From Diphasiastrum complanatum (Eukaryota > Streptophyta > Lycopodiopsida > Lycopodiales > Lycopodiaceae), in assembly GCA_029204225.1 (NCBI GenBank), contig CM055093.1, positions 21,460,823 to 21,524,822 of the forward strand: DNA of 64,000 nucleotides. The letters are read 5' to 3'. Below are positions 1-13,300 of the stretch, in pieces (position 1 is the stretch's first letter; every line of letters starts with the position of its first letter). The notes beneath the pieces were generated by a model. It ran no database searches and was not told the DNA's origin. It was given only the letters and a program-made list of their open reading frames with translations. Position numbers and translations under genes: made by a program.

Positions 1-1349
1 ACAAAAAGGATTTGAAATCAAAAGTTAAAATATTATGAGATTCACCTATCGACCAATATGTTCCCATCTGATCTGTGTGTGATATAGGATGCAGCACAAA
101 TTACTTTTTCGAATGGAAACCACAATGGTATACTCCCTAGGGATCATCAAAAAAGTACCTTTAATACCTTTGGTGATTAGAGAATGCATCAATGTAAACC
201 CAAAAAAGTACCTACTACGCAGAATATGACAGAGAAAGTACAATCTTAACTCTGCGTAATTTATGCAGTGGTCCTAGACTGCCAACTCCATCATGCATCA
301 AGCAGACTATTTGCTACTATGTCCCTACTCACATGACACTATTTCAAAGCTATTGTTGCCATGTTGATTGTAAGTATTAGAACTAGAAAGAAATATAGGT
401 TCAAAATAAACAAGTTGCAAATAGCTTTTTTTTAATTTTGAGAAAAGTTGGCATGTTACAAGAACAATCAAGCAGTAAAATGGGCTGTCAAATTCTGAAC
501 ATCCAAACCAAAGCCTCTGAAGTAAGACCTGATTAAACTTACTGTGCAATCTTTCAAGATCTATTGGCAAGGGAAAGGTTGCTTGAATTTGAAGAATGTC
601 TGGAGGGGCTTCAATTGTGTGTATAGACGAAGTTGGGCAAGAAAGTAGAGCCTGCGTATTCACTGTTTGCAGTTAGTCCAAACAAAAATGTTGAGGGCCT
701 GAGCCTGCAATGTTCACTTGTTTGCAAGTCAGTCCACACAAAAATGTTAGAGGCACTGAGGAATATGCCAGCCAGTCAAAGATATGGCATGGAAAATGGA
801 CCACAATTGCCATTTGGTTCCATTTGAAGAACATAACTCAACCAAATGGCTATTGCAAACTCATCTACGAAATTTTCAAGTTTGATAAACACATCTTTAC
901 GTAGAGTTTTGGAAATAACATTGACCTGCAAAGCAGCAACCCTCTCGTTTTCTGAGACTGGCTGATGTGAACTGCAGATTTCTCCCCAGCTTGTGTGAAA
1001 ACTTTCTAAAGAATGCACCACGTCAGTTAGTATCAACTACTTATTTATGAGATTAAACAAGTAGCTGATGACACATTTCAACTAAAACTTTTTATTATCC
1101 ATTGGTTATCGAGCAAAAAGCGGGGCTATATTCCAGGGTTGGTTTGAAAAACAGCCCTCTCAGCAGCATGCCACTCTTTACAATCACTTACTGGTGCCAT
1201 CACAACGGCAGGTGTCACAGTCTATGCAAGTGTGATCTGCATCACAAGTAACTTCAGAATTTAAATCACTCCCTTATTCAATCTAAATGTCATGATAAAC
1301 AGTGTCACTGTGAAACATAAGTCAATCAAAACTTTGGGACACGTGCTCA

Positions 1350-1353
<4 letters not shown>
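1..1353. other. No gene supported; weak exon-like reading on the minus strand
   Basis: No family is recognised here. On the minus strand two stretches (776-1036 and 325-663) read open for 80-110 codons, and parts look protein-like, for example KDVFIKLENFVDEFAIAI at about 830-890. A GT follows a CAG near 530. These could be exon remnants of a gene truncated by the window edge. They lack a recognisable domain, so this is only a note. Confidence 0.2.

Positions 1354-1432
<79 letters not shown>
1354..1432. repeat. Compound microsatellite (TG)n(GA)n
   Basis: A run of about 15 TG units (1354-1384) passes directly into about 24 GA units (1385-1432). Open frames across it, which read as Ser-Leu and Thr-His runs on the minus strand, are artefacts of the repeat. 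Confidence 0.95.
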
Positions 1433-1434
<2 letters not shown>

Positions 1435-1959
1435 CCTACAATGATAAATGTGTGCCACCATATAAAGATGGTGAATTCTACAGAAGAGCTGATTGGCAGG
1501 ACCTTATAAAAAGCGAAAGGTAGATATATGCATACATACACACATACCCACAAAGAATTCTCCAGGGTACATTTTCTGGTCTGGCAGATCTCAGGTTTTG
1601 GTTGACAGAAGACGTGGCCACAGCCCCACATAAGCACACACTGGCGTCGAAGCCTCACACTACATCCACTTCTGTACTTAACACTCCCTCCACTCAGCAA
1701 CTTAAATGGTGGCAGCTGCCCAACACCTCCGCAAAGTTCCAGCTGATATACCAGTCGCATGCTTCTCCATTCTCAAGGCTTTTGTGCTCTTCCTACCCAA
1801 CAGCAAAAAATGAGCCGAATTCTCTATATCTTGTAGCTATTTGACGGATTTTAATGATTTGTATTTATACAATAAGATGTAGTGTATTCACCTCTGCAAA
1901 ACCAAAAGCATGTGTAGATTTGCAATCCAAAAGCAGGTGTAGATTTGCTATCCAGAAAT

Positions 1960-1997
<38 letters not shown>

Positions 1998-2936
1998 CCT
2001 CCAACAAAAACCCAAGATGGAGTGGAGTGTGTTGGAAGAAACTTAGATAGCCCAATTGACTTGTGTCTATGACCATCTAATGATTTCCCTTTTTTTTTTA
2101 TGTTTTTTTAAGGACAGAATATGTGTGTGGATATTAAATCAAGGGACACCAAATAGAACCTGCACATTTTTTTGAAATGTGCATGAACCATTCTCAAATT
2201 GAGCAAAATGGGGCCATGAGCGTTGTTTTTTGCACAGTTACTTATTTGTACTGAATTTGTGCATGTGGAGCATGCATTTTGCATGCATAATGTCTTTGTT
2301 GGAAATTGGAAACAAATTTGCATGTGTAATGGAGTAAAATTAGGGCTTGAGTACCTAATTTTTTTTTTGCAAAATGGACCATTTGTAGGCCCTTTTCTAC
2401 ACCTCCTTGTGTGTTGAGTTTCAGAGGATTGGAAAGGGTTGTTGACCTAACATCAAGTGAGTAATTGTTGTAGTATGAGCTTTGATCCAATGAGGAGAGG
2501 GTAGAAAAGATAAGAAAGGGAAGGAATTTAGGCAACTAAGGGTGTCCTTAGTGTGGGATCTAAAAGTGGAATGATGCCTAATTCTTGAAGCTTGCTCATT
2601 CTTGGTTACTTTTGAGTGGCTGAGAAATATATTTTGGTGTTTGGCTTGCTTTTTCTTTTTTCTAGATATCATTGGCTTTAGATCTTCTCCACTTGGTGTT
2701 GATCTTCCCAAGGGAGGTGCATGATGGAAGAGAAATTCTACCTATGGATTTTAATTATCATTTCTTTGGTTTCAAGGATTTACTAAAATTGAACCAAATA
2801 TTGGAACATTTCATATGTCCAAGTGTGATAGGGAAGGGATTTGCCCTTTGCATTCTTATAGTATCTCCATCTCGCATCCAACAGACCTATCTATAACTCA
2901 TACAGAGTTATCATCTCCCAAGTTATTGCACGTATT
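1433..2936. other. Unassigned non-coding region
   Basis: AT-rich sequence with short T runs. The only clear structure is the GA microsatellite at 1962-1995. No conserved domain was recognised on either strand. Confidence 0.5.
1962..1995. repeat. (GA)n microsatellite
   Basis: About 17 uninterrupted GA units. Confidence 0.9.
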
Positions 2937-5700
2937 GTTGTAATGATCAAAGGACTTTTATGTTAGAAGATCAGGAGCTTCCTCTTCTTCAAATGCTGAG
3001 CCACATGCATTGTTCTCCGAAAAGGAAATAAATAGAGCAACAGAGCATATGACAAGTCATCTAGATTGATTTCAGCAATATATTGCATACAATACAAAGA
3101 AATATGTTCATCTTGGAAATAATAGCACTCACGATATTGAAGGTGAAGATATTGTGAAGCTGACCTTTGAGCATGGTCAATTCAAGCTAGTACCAAAAGT
3201 TTGGTATGTACCAAATATGTCAAAGAATCTACTCTCTATAAGCAGGATTACAAATTCAAACATAGGGTCAAATTTGAGTCAGACTAATCCAACATTCTAG
3301 ATAAAAGTAAAATAATTACTGCACTTGGCAAAAGGCAAGGATATCTTTATAAATCGAGTCATTGTTATTCTGCTACTACACAAGCTTTAAGCAATACAAT
3401 TTTCAGTAATAAAAAATCAGTTTGGCATTATAGACTTTGTCACATGAATCATGCCTCAATTCTTAATATGTCTAAGCAAAATCTTGTACTAGATCTCAAT
3501 ATCCAGATAAGATCGAAATTCCGATATGTCAAAGTTTTCTTGTAGGGAAGCAATCTCGACCTCCTTTTAAATCAGACCATATCCATGAGTCCAGAGGTCT
3601 CTTCGACATAGTCCATAGTGATATTTGTGGTCTTATGGAAATTCCTCTTATAGGGGGAGGTGGGGGAGGGTGGAAGATTCTTCATTACATTCATAGATTA
3701 CTTTTCTATGAGAACTGTTGTATATTTTATGAAAGTAAGATCTGAAGCCTTCGATTATTTCAAGATCTATAAAGAGAATGTTGAGTTACAAACCAGCAGA
3801 AAACACTACAAGCTATCTGGACTGACAATGGAGGAGAATATATAGTAAATTTAATGATTATTGTCGAAGTTGTGGAATTGAGAGAAAATTCACACTTCAT
3901 ATTCCCCACAGTCCAATGGTTTAGCTGAGAAGAAAAACAGTGTAGGTTTGTGAAATGGAAATTATGTTGATGCCAACTGATAAAACAAAATTCTTATTAA
4001 CAGGATTGTGGATTACTTAGAGAACGGAGATTGCGAGATGTTCTTTTGTGTTGAATAAGATTATCAGTGCAAAAGTCTTAGATTGCCATGAAAGAGAGAT
4101 CGCAGAAACGATTAGGCATCTGAGACAACCATGCAATCCTCTATTGTTGATAACCTGATATGAAGATAATGTAGAAATAACATAGGCGTCAGAGACAGCC
4201 AGACATTTTTCTGATAATGATGTTTGCATAAGAGGAATGAGTTAGTTTCATTCAACAAGAATGCAAAGATATAGAACAATAGTGAATCTGTATAATAATG
4301 TCGTAAAACAACAATCAAATCACAATACAATTGCGTTGATAAGCGCGTGATCCTACTTACAGACTCAAATCAGTTGCTAAAGTTCTGAGTATCTCTCTCT
4401 ATATATATAATCACTAACTCTGAGGAGTCAGCTACTGAAACACCAATTTTGCATAGATCTATCTCTTTGATCTTCATCCATAATTGATTCAATCGCTCAT
4501 TTACGTATATAGCAACTGGAAGATCTTGTATTCTAGCTTTACATTAACAATTAACTGACTAATTAGAACAATTGTTATTAAAGTGTGAAGACGTAGACAG
4601 TCTATACTTAGAATCCTGTTTATTTCTGCAGAGTGTCACATTTTTCGCAAAGTAATGTCACATTACTGGAAGTGTCTGAAATGGCCTAAAAATCGACTCA
4701 ACACAAAGTGTCGCAAAACACTTAGTTGCTCAGGATGGCCTGAAGGTTGAAAGGCAACAGTGTTGAGTTTTCGCCTGTCAGAAATTGCGAGAAAAAAATG
4801 CAAATTGTAGCAACAATCAGTCAAAAAATGCAGACTGTTGAAAAACAGTTCATTTTCTATAGGTTTCATTTGAGAGAGTAAAATTGAGAGAAGGAAGAAG
4901 GGCTGTTGGGATGAGTAGGAATTCGATTAAATTCCAACAAACAGGACCTTGGTAGAACCGGCAAAGTGCATGTTAGCTCATGTATCTTTACCAAAATCAT
5001 TTTGGGCTGAGGTTGTAGAAACAACCACATTTGTTCAAATTAGGTGCTCTACTAAAGGATTGCTAAACCAAACATCTCTTGAGATATGGACTGGTTCCAA
5101 ACCATCATTGAAAAATATTAAAGTGTTTGGTTGTACCGTTTTTGCTCAAATTCCAAAGAAAACTAAAAAGAAAAATCGATCCAAACAAACAAAGATTGAT
5201 TTAGGTTGGCTATTTTTCACATAACAAGGCATACAAATTATTCGACCCAACAACCTATAAATTCTTTTTTAGCAGGGATGTTGTATTTTTTGAAGATCAA
5301 TTCATTGACATGAAAGGTAAAAATCATATTTAAGATGAATATTTAAGTGCTCCTCTATATAGCACATCTGAAGATCGATTCTTTAATCATATATTATCAA
5401 ATGGTCTGCCTATAAATATGATTCTGATGAAGAACATACAAATGAACCACAAGAGAAAAATTTCAACAGCCACCTGAACCTTTACCTCTCAGAGATTGGT
5501 TAGGCAAAGAATTCCACTAATAAGATTTATTGATGAATTAGTATGTTATCTTATGGAGGAACCTACTACAGTAACTGAAGCTTTAAATCAAGCTGATGCA
5601 ACTCTTTGAAAAGAGACAATGGATAGAGAATAACATTCTCTAATAAATAATAATAACTGGATCGTTACGGAGCCCGCAAATAGGAAAGTTATCCATTGTT
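2937..5700 (+). pseudogene. Ty1/Copia retrotransposon pol pseudogene, interrupted by a solo LTR
   Basis: This is a decayed Copia polyprotein read in several frames. In order: the end of the protease/pre-integrase region (VHLGNNSTHDIEG and VWYVPNMSKNLLSI, about 3100-3245), a LWH-like GAG-pre-integrase block (about 3420), the integrase start (IVHSDICG, about 3608-3630) and, after a 999-bp insertion, the rest of integrase (SLPKSFWAEVVETTTFVQ, about 4987-5040). The start of reverse transcriptase follows (NNNNWIVTEPANRKVI, about 5645-5695), where the match stops. RT catalytic boxes, RNase H and both LTRs are missing. Many stops and frameshifts show it is old. The codons on both sides of the inserted LTR join in one frame once it and one target duplication are discounted, so the Copia copy was still readable there when it was hit. 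Confidence 0.85.
3941..4939. mobile_element. Solo LTR (999 bp) inside the Copia pseudogene
   Basis: The segment begins TGTAGG and ends CCAACA, the TG...CA form of an LTR, with short inverted ends TGT/ACA. It is flanked by a perfect 5-bp duplication, AACAG, at 3936-3940 and 4940-4944. The flanking Copia integrase frame runs through cleanly when the segment and one duplication are ignored. It holds no coding region. A TATA-like run (about 4399-4409) suggests plus orientation but does not prove it. A short non-autonomous element is the alternative. A solo LTR left by LTR-LTR recombination is the simplest reading. Confidence 0.75.
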
Positions 5701-5877
5701 AATCTCGATTCATTCATGTTGCTTGCATATTTACGTGCAAAGTCACACTGTCGAGCAAAGTCAAAGGAGTATCGACTATCGACGGGTGCTCAAATGTTCG
5801 ATTCAAACTGAATTAAACATTCGAACCATTTGTCACCCTTGAACTCCGATTATTCAACTTTGACTTGAATCGAGAAA
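5701..5877. other. Spacer between Copia remnant and module copy A
   Basis: Short unassigned sequence with no repeat or open frame of note. Confidence 0.4.
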
Positions 5878-7043
5878 TTGTTGAATTTGACTACTGATGT
5901 GGTACCACTCAAAATGAAGCTAGTCACCTATACTAGCCACTCCCGCTACTGTGCAACTGCCTTGACAATGACAATAGGTACGTCACCATTTGTCCAAATA
6001 GTGAATGATTGTTTAGATTTTGATCCTACTCAAAATAGGGCATCGTTTATAGGCCCTAGAACACCCACTACCCTTTTTCCTTCTGATAAATATTTGATCA
6101 CTTTGCATACTTATAATATAGATAATAATTTTTTTTTGACAATATCGGATATATCGGATCTTTTTGACTTCACTGAAGCTGACACTCTTTGCATTTTGAG
6201 CAAAGAGCTTGATGAATTTTCAGATATAATTAATTTTGATGTTGATGATCTTCTCCTTGGTGTTGACGATGTACATAATGATAAGTTTTATTCAGGGAAA
6301 GATTGCTCAAAAATGGCTATGGAGGAAATGCGCAACAAAGAAGATGATCTACTTTCTGAGGAAGAGTTTCTCAGAATCCAAAGTCAACTTGGTTTTCCAC
6401 AACCAACTGTCTATTCACCAACAATATTGACATCAAAAGGTGGACATGATATTGATGGAGAGATAGTAATCAGGGAAGACAAAGCCGAATGCGTAAGTTT
6501 TTGTATTTTATCATGTACTAGTAGATTCGTTATGTCAGATTATATACGGAGATTACTTTGTTTTTTATCATTTCAAGAAATAATTTTCCTTCTTGATTTC
6601 GCAATTCGTCGAGGAGGGTAGAGATTTTCTGTTGGAGAATTTTCAAAAGATCATGCACTAGGACACTATCTGAAGTTCTTCAAGAATAATGAGATAAGTG
6701 TTGCTCATTCAAAGTTTCATCAACATGGTGAGACTATGATTATGGCAATCAAGGCACTATCTCATTTTCTTGGAGGACATAATTTCATAAAGTGCATAAA
6801 ATAATTTTTGTAAAGAAAACTATTGCGGTTAAAATTTTAGGATATGGACCAGTGAATTTCATGCTCAGATCATCTCATTTTGCATTGTATGCTGCTTACG
6901 TTGATCGGAGTAAGCATGAAAACTATGAGCTGTTGGATCCATACGAAAGAAGAAAATTGTTGTATGATTCTAAGTTGCAACTTTCATTGGAGACATACAT
7001 TTTAATGTCTTCAGATCTCTTGCTAAATGCCATTCAATGTTGA
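5878..7043 (+). pseudogene. Convergent-gene module copy A, plus-strand gene (unknown function)
   Basis: The open frame from 5878 is a distant relative of the plus-strand genes at 32268 and 50288. Shared landmarks are an acidic block with the pattern SDLFDFTEADTLCILSKEL (about 6160-6215, matching GDVLGLRDDEILSIL in copy C), the motif LSEEEFLRIQSQ (about 6353-6390, matching LPSEEEFLRIRS) and, after a probable intron whose donor GTAAGT lies near 6493, the block AHSKFHQHGETMIMAIKALS (about 6705-6765). A frameshift at about 6783-6795 shifts reading to the frame with KIIFVKKTIAVKILGYG and LLDPYERRKLLYD. The match ends near 6985, where an internal deletion joins it to the convergent minus-strand gene. 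I do not recognise the family. The conserved order in three copies shows it is the first gene of a mobile or duplicated module. Confidence 0.65.
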
Positions 7044-8376
7044 AAGTGCCAATTCCAAGAATATTGAGTGGAACTCCCTCCATGTGATTTTTTATGGTGG
7101 CAGGATATGATGTTCTATTAAATATCCATGAGAGAATGTCATGGTCTTCTTTCATCACCTATAAGAGAATACAAAAACGTGATTAGCCTCATAATATTAA
7201 CACAGAGAAGATTTCCCAAATGAAATCCATATTCAAATGATTATCCCTATTTATTATGCGAAAGAACTGCTATACTTGAAATGCTGCCAACCACCAGATA
7301 TCATTTTCTGATTGAACAATAAAATTGAGGCCTTTTGAGTCTTCTGAATTTGAAAGTGCTCCATTCATGATCGTGAAACTTACTCTTTCCATTTTTTATC
7401 CTTTTATAATTTCAAACTCATCTAACTTGAGAACAACTATCAACTTGTTATTGACATTCTCATTTGTAATACCGTAAAAATTTATGATGAATGTTAATAA
7501 CTGATTAATGTCAAGAAATAAATTATTGGAATTGTTATAAGCTAGACTTTCTCCTTTCGAGCAATACACTTCATTGATATGAGATGGATTACCAACTATT
7601 GTCTGCATACCTTGGTTTCATATGTCTTTTTTTTTAAAAAGATGAAATGGTCATGGGATTGGAAACTTTTTAATATTTACCTGTGCAAATGCCTCCTTTA
7701 TCATCTTAAACATTGTTGCATATGCTTCCCTACTGATGCTAGAAAAGTCACATGCCCCCTGAAGCAATGTAGTGTCTAATATTTTTCCAACTTCATCCAT
7801 AATGCTATCAGTAACTGAAGCCTTAATCTTTTTCATTTTGTTATTATTTAACATTGATTTCATAGATTTAGAAGTCAAGATAGAGCCTAGTGAGTTTCCA
7901 ATTGAAATCTCATCGGCCAAATGGTCTTCAACAACCAATGCTGATCTGCATTGCAAACATAATGTTCATGAAAATGTCAATAGAAATTAGGACACTCATA
8001 GTATTCACAGCAGTATATAATAAGCCAATCAACAGAAAGTTGAAACGAATAAATAACAAAATTAGTGATTATGAATGAATAAAAAAGTTCAAGCAATATT
8101 CAATACCAAATAAACTATAACTTACTTGAATGCACAGATTCGTCTTTTTCTATGACCTCTTCTGGATGATAGATCACATATATCCTTGTTTACCAATCTT
8201 TTCATCTTGTTGCTTCGGACCTTTCTGTTGAGCACATCCATATCTTTAACAAGAGACAAATATGAGATACGCATGGATTGAAATGCAATTTTTATCTCAT
8301 CGGTACTAGTTGTATAATGATGCAAAGAATATTTCAACCTTTGGATCTCCTTCTTGAGCATCTCATTTTCGTCCAA
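6985..8376 (-). pseudogene. Convergent-gene module copy A, minus-strand gene (transposase-like, truncated)
   Basis: The minus-strand gene starts near 8376 with a hydrophilic, coiled-coil-like segment (MDENEMLKKEIQRLKYSL). It has an intron 7946-8125 with GT-AG ends and continues from 7945 as SALVVEDHLADEIS. Blocks shared with copies B and C are GACDFSSISREAYATMFKMI (about 7690-7750), IVGNPSHINEV (about 7570-7600), NLFLDINQLLTFIINFYGIT, VVLKLDEFEIIKG and MKEDHDILSWIF (about 7120-7158). The frame is broken by stops and one or more frameshifts. It ends at ARDLKTLKCM (about 6990-7020), just before the CxxC region seen in copy B, so the 3' half is deleted. Function is inferred only from copy B. Confidence 0.65.
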
Positions 8377-9901
8377 ACATTAGAAGAGCCTCAGGACCTC
8401 TTCCGTCAGATAATTGTATCCTATTGATTCATGTTCATTGCATTGCAACATCCAGATTTTCATTCAGTGAGTCAATTAATAATCTATGTGTCATGGTAAA
8501 AATGGCCTTTTAAGTTACTGTGAGAATTGATGCTCTATGGCAATGCACATTCAATGCAAAGAATACATTATTTGGAAGAGGAATCAAGGAAAACATCCCC
8601 AAAAAAAGTTTACAAGATGGACACTATTCAAATCCACTTGATGATCTAGGTCCAAATCATTCTTGCATTGGTCAAAATTGGTTCCTGAAGTGGCTCTCCT
8701 ATCTTGACATCAAAGTACGAGAGAGGTTTGCATAGATGAAAGTATGCATTCAGATATCTAACTACCCTTGTGCTTGTGGCCTTTGGGCACGAGTAAAGTC
8801 ATCCCACAATGACAAAAGAGCACAAGCAAAGTCACTACACAATCACTTTGATGTATTGCCAAGCGTTAGATTCCTATCAGGTCGAGTTCTTTGTCTAACA
8901 GTAGTGTATTCATTCTTTTGTTCTTTGGCATCATAAACTACAAGAAATTCAAGAAACTTACAAAGGAGAGCTTTCAGCAAAAAGTGAGATATATAAGCAA
9001 AGAGGAGATTTCTACAAATCCAAGGTCGCCCAACTTGATACAAGTTTCCAATCCAATAGAAAGACATGGACTCCAAAAAAAATTCCATACAACACATGAG
9101 ATTATTATTCCTCTTCGATATAGCATCAATTGGAGGATAGAACTTACTTCCCTTAAAAAAGTTTTCATCCTTCCAGAGAATCGTATAAGTTATGCAGTAA
9201 CAACATGATTCCAATGAAGGATCACTAAATTTACAATAGGAGTTATTGAAAGAACAAGCCACATATAGATTGACCCTTTTTGCTTCCCCGAAAAAATTCA
9301 GTTATACAACATGATTAAGAGCTTTATTTCATACGATTCAATACTGGAACCCATGATAGCAGGCAGGATCCTAACCGTGCTTCACATTAAGAGACGTAGT
9401 TATAAATACCGGCTTTCTAAGCATGACACTCAAAATGGCTTCATCAGAATCAGACGCAGTAAAAATAATAATGAAAACATTTTCTAGATGCTAAAGGGTG
9501 AAAGTTTTGGATAAATTTGAACCTCAAAAGAAAAGTAGTTCAAATTTGGAAAACAAAGAGAGAACTAGTGATGCCAAGATTTTGAAAAGACAAGTTTTCT
9601 GAATTATACATTATCCTGACAAGCATCTCAGAATTGTATCTAATAAATAAGAAAAAGGTTACCCAAAGACACTGTTATCCAGAAAGCAACCTCTTTATCT
9701 ATAGGAGGAGAGCATTGAAATAGAGTCAACAAGAGCAGAGTGAATTGAAAGTACAACGAGGACCTACAAAGTGAAAGCAGAAAGGCTTAATCTGTCCCAA
9801 AACGAAACTGCACGTTGTAGTAAAGCTCGGTGAAACTTCCCTTTAAACCAAAACTGTCCTTAATCGTGAAGCAGCTGGAATTGGGTTGCAACTGATCAAT
9901 A
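8377..9901. other. Non-coding stretch between module copy A and the kinase gene
   Basis: The minus-strand gene of copy A may extend a little beyond 8376, but the frame is broken. Nothing recognisable is seen from about 8700 to 9900. Open frames on both strands at 8840-9260 overlap each other and show no domain. Confidence 0.45.
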
Positions 9902-9907
9902 TTTATT
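9902..9907 (-). terminator. Candidate polyadenylation signal of the kinase gene
   Basis: AATAAA on the minus strand about 220 nt beyond the kinase stop codon. Position is plausible, but plant poly(A) signals are loose. Confidence 0.35.
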
Positions 9908-10126
9908 GACCTCTGAAGTATTCACATTTGTTTCGAGCAATGAACTCTTATGCATTTGCAATTTCATTCTACAGAAATGCATACGACTCAACTTGATACT
10001 TGTACTTCTAGGTTCATATAGACACAATATTAGATCAAATATAATTCTTGGAACACTCCAATCCAATGTGGATTCAACTAAAGAGTTCAATTTAGTTCAC
10101 ACATAAGCTTCCCAAGTGTCGTTATC

Positions 10127-10376
10127 TTACAACAAATTTCTATTCATACTGTCTGTTTCCAACCTGGCCACCAGTTTTTCAATGTGAAGAAGTACATCCT
10201 CTATACTAGGCCTCAGTGCGACCCGCGGTTCAAGCATCCAGATTACAAACTTCTGCAAGGAATCAGGGTAGGGTGGAGAAGGTCCAGAAGGCCATTTTAC
10301 TTGGCCACTCATTGCTGCTAGCTGCAGACTTCCACCAGCTTCTCCTAATGTATATTCAAAAGGTGAAACACCATAC
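10127..10376 (-). CDS. Kinase exon 6 (C-terminal, residues 262-344)
   Basis: Acceptor AG at 10377-10378. The first base completes Met262, followed by YGVSPFEYTLGEAGGSLQLA. It carries the subdomain X-XI region, with the conserved Arg in ALRPSIEDV, and ends at the stop codon. Confidence 0.92.
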
Positions 10377-13300
10377 CTATAAAACATAGAAGAAACCATA
10401 AAGAATATAATCAATCTGACAGAATAATGCTCACTTTCAACATCAAAATGGGTATTATGCATCTGACCTCACATTTGAGAGTTTCATTTTGAAAGTGCAG
10501 AAAAACTGAATCCTTATGTGTTTCTGTGATTAGCTTGTAAACATAAAGTTGGAATCTAAGAAACACATTCTGTAGCACTTCAGCCATGGCTTCTTTGGTA
10601 TATAGAAAACATTTGGAAGTTGCAATTTTTCATATACTGCTGATTTCAATATATTCTTAAACAAGGTTACTACTTCCAATATTCAAAATTACAACTCCAT
10701 CTGGATTATGCACCATCTAGTCATAAAGGAAGATTTTCTGATGTGCCTCCAAAAGTATATCATATTGTTAGGAAGATATCGTCAGAAGCAGAAAGCAACC
10801 TACGCGAGGTGGATCCAGAATATGTGTAGCAATATTTGCTTTTGGCCTACAACCCCTTCATAGCTCACCTACATAATTTATAAGCCAAATGGGTGAAACT
10901 ACAAAAGCCAAGACCTACATGATGGCATACAATGTGCATCCCAAAGACCAGATATCAGTTCTTCCATCAATATCTGCAACGCTTGGACAGTCCCAAAGCT
11001 CAGGTGCCCTGTATGGAGCCGAACAATGTTGAGCTGCCCATTCCTGCAATGGTGTGTGATCAGTGACAGTTGACCTACTTTATGATAGAGAAATTTTCTC
11101 ATTGACTATTTAATCTTCAGTCAGATTGATGCCATTTCTGGCAGGTAATCAACATAAAGCCAAAGCATGCAACCAAGACTCATCAAATCAGGAAATAATT
11201 CTTTCTTGGGAAACTGGACAACAAAAAAGAGGATGATAAAATAACATTCAAAACAGGAACATTAGTTATGGAAAAAATCACTACAAGAAAGGCTTGAAAG
11301 AGGTATACAAATTTTTCATGAAACAGCTTATCCTAGCCATTATTATACTACTGGACCTTCGGTACTGTATTGGCCTCCATTTTATGAAAATTTGATGCAG
11401 AATGAACTAAGAAAAGACTTCAATGTTCTAAGAAATAGCACAAGATGAATAATAATGATCTTAGGTTCGATCATATTTGCTTACGCCCATTCGCCCCTAC
11501 CATCCAATGTCAACCCAAAAAAAAAATCTCCATCTTAGCATTTTTTTTATCACATGGCCCGCAAAAATGGGCTTAACTTTTAATTTCAATATGTACTTGG
11601 GGAGAGGTTAGCATCCGCTGTTGAAGAATGTGTATTCAGCCTCCACAATGTACGTGTTCAATGCATAAGCAGCCAAAAACGATTCCTCGTAATGGATAGG
11701 AGGCTGACTACATTTTACACATCCAAGTTAGGTGGTGAGCTAATGAGAAATGAAAAATTTCCAGGGCACCCCAAATTACCACAAAAATTGATGGCAAAAA
11801 GTGAATCGATACACACAAAAGACACAAATACATGACAAATATATGCTTCCATGGGCTTTTACGTTCAAGTTTGCATGTCATTGTCCAGCATGACAAATTT
11901 ATCAGTTCACTGTTCAAACAACCAAATTAAAGGCTAGCCCTCAAATCCACATAGATTATAGTTCTCAAATATATGCTGGCTGCCTTTATTAGTTCTCTAT
12001 TCAGGCCCAGGCATTCAAATCCATGGCCTAGTCCTCAAATCTCTCTGCATTTATCAAAGATGTCCTCATCCTTTAGGGAAAGGGAAAATATGAAAGATTT
12101 CATGTTTCTTGAACTAGACAAATAACGGATATTGTGAAAATGATGCCATTAGCTTTCACACAATACGTTACTACGAACTTGCGTGTCTTTGTTTTTCCTA
12201 AACAGAAACTTTATCAATCAACTCTCAGCATTCAAAAAATTCAATAGATAAGAAACCAAAAAAAAGAGTTGAATTAAGTTTTCCACCTTTACAGGCACAC
12301 AAAATAATTGATTCGAACTAGAAAGTAAGCATTGAGTGGTCTTTGGTGTACTATGCTGCCTGAAACTTAAGCATGCGACTGTCCTGTACATAGAATATAA
12401 AAGGTTATCATCCCTAAACTCGAACACACCCCAAGGGTCATGGTGAAATGTGTACATAAAAAGGATCAACCTTATGCACTTGCAAGTCAGCGATTGCAAT
12501 ATCAAAAACCATACACTCAATGTTACATGCAATATGAGCCATCTCTGTAGCCCAATGCTATCCTTTATTATCCACTGCAAATATGCTCTTTGTAATTCAT
12601 GACGATAGCTCTGGCTCAATCAGCCTACTTGCAGGTTCCTGGAGGCCCAAAGTTTGTGACCCACAAGTAGAGCTTAAAGATAATGTTGACAAAAGTGTTG
12701 AGTTTCAAGTTACTGTCTGTAAGGTAATGAAAAGAAGGACAATAGTGCTAACATGGATTGCAAACCACTGGCTTGTCAATTTGGCCATGATCATGTATGT
12801 CACAATGATAACTGCTCCTCAAGCACAAAGGGCAAGGCCAAAAGCATACGAAATTGAAATAGAAATTCTTTACTGTCCTCAGAACACCAAACAATAAGTA
12901 TACCCTACCACAGCACAAAAACCTCAGCAATAGATATGCCATTAGGTCAACAAATTTGTGTCTAGAGAATGGCCAATAAAATAAATTGATAAACATCATC
13001 TTCAATGGGAAATGTGAACTTAACAGCAGTAGACTCGGAAGCAATGCAAGGCAAGACTGAAATATAGGTGTAACTCTAAATACATGAGGCAATAAGGGTT
13101 GGTATATGACAAGAGTAAGAACTGAAGCAATCACAAAAGGTCTATAATACAAAGCATCAAGCTTAGAAACACAAGGACCTTGCAGAGAAAAATAAAAGCC
13201 AAAACAAAGACATGTAGGCATGTTTATCCTCAGAAGAAAATGACATTACGATGATGCTTACTTACAAATTGAGCTTGCCAGTCTAGCATAACAGCAGCAG

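Noticed and set aside
1261-1760. Open frames with long Ser-Leu and Thr-His runs
   Set aside because: They are translations of the TG/GA microsatellite.
12218-13221. Open frames of 100-157 codons in kinase intron 4
   Set aside because: Frames overlap on both strands, show no domain, and the kinase coding sequence joins correctly without them.
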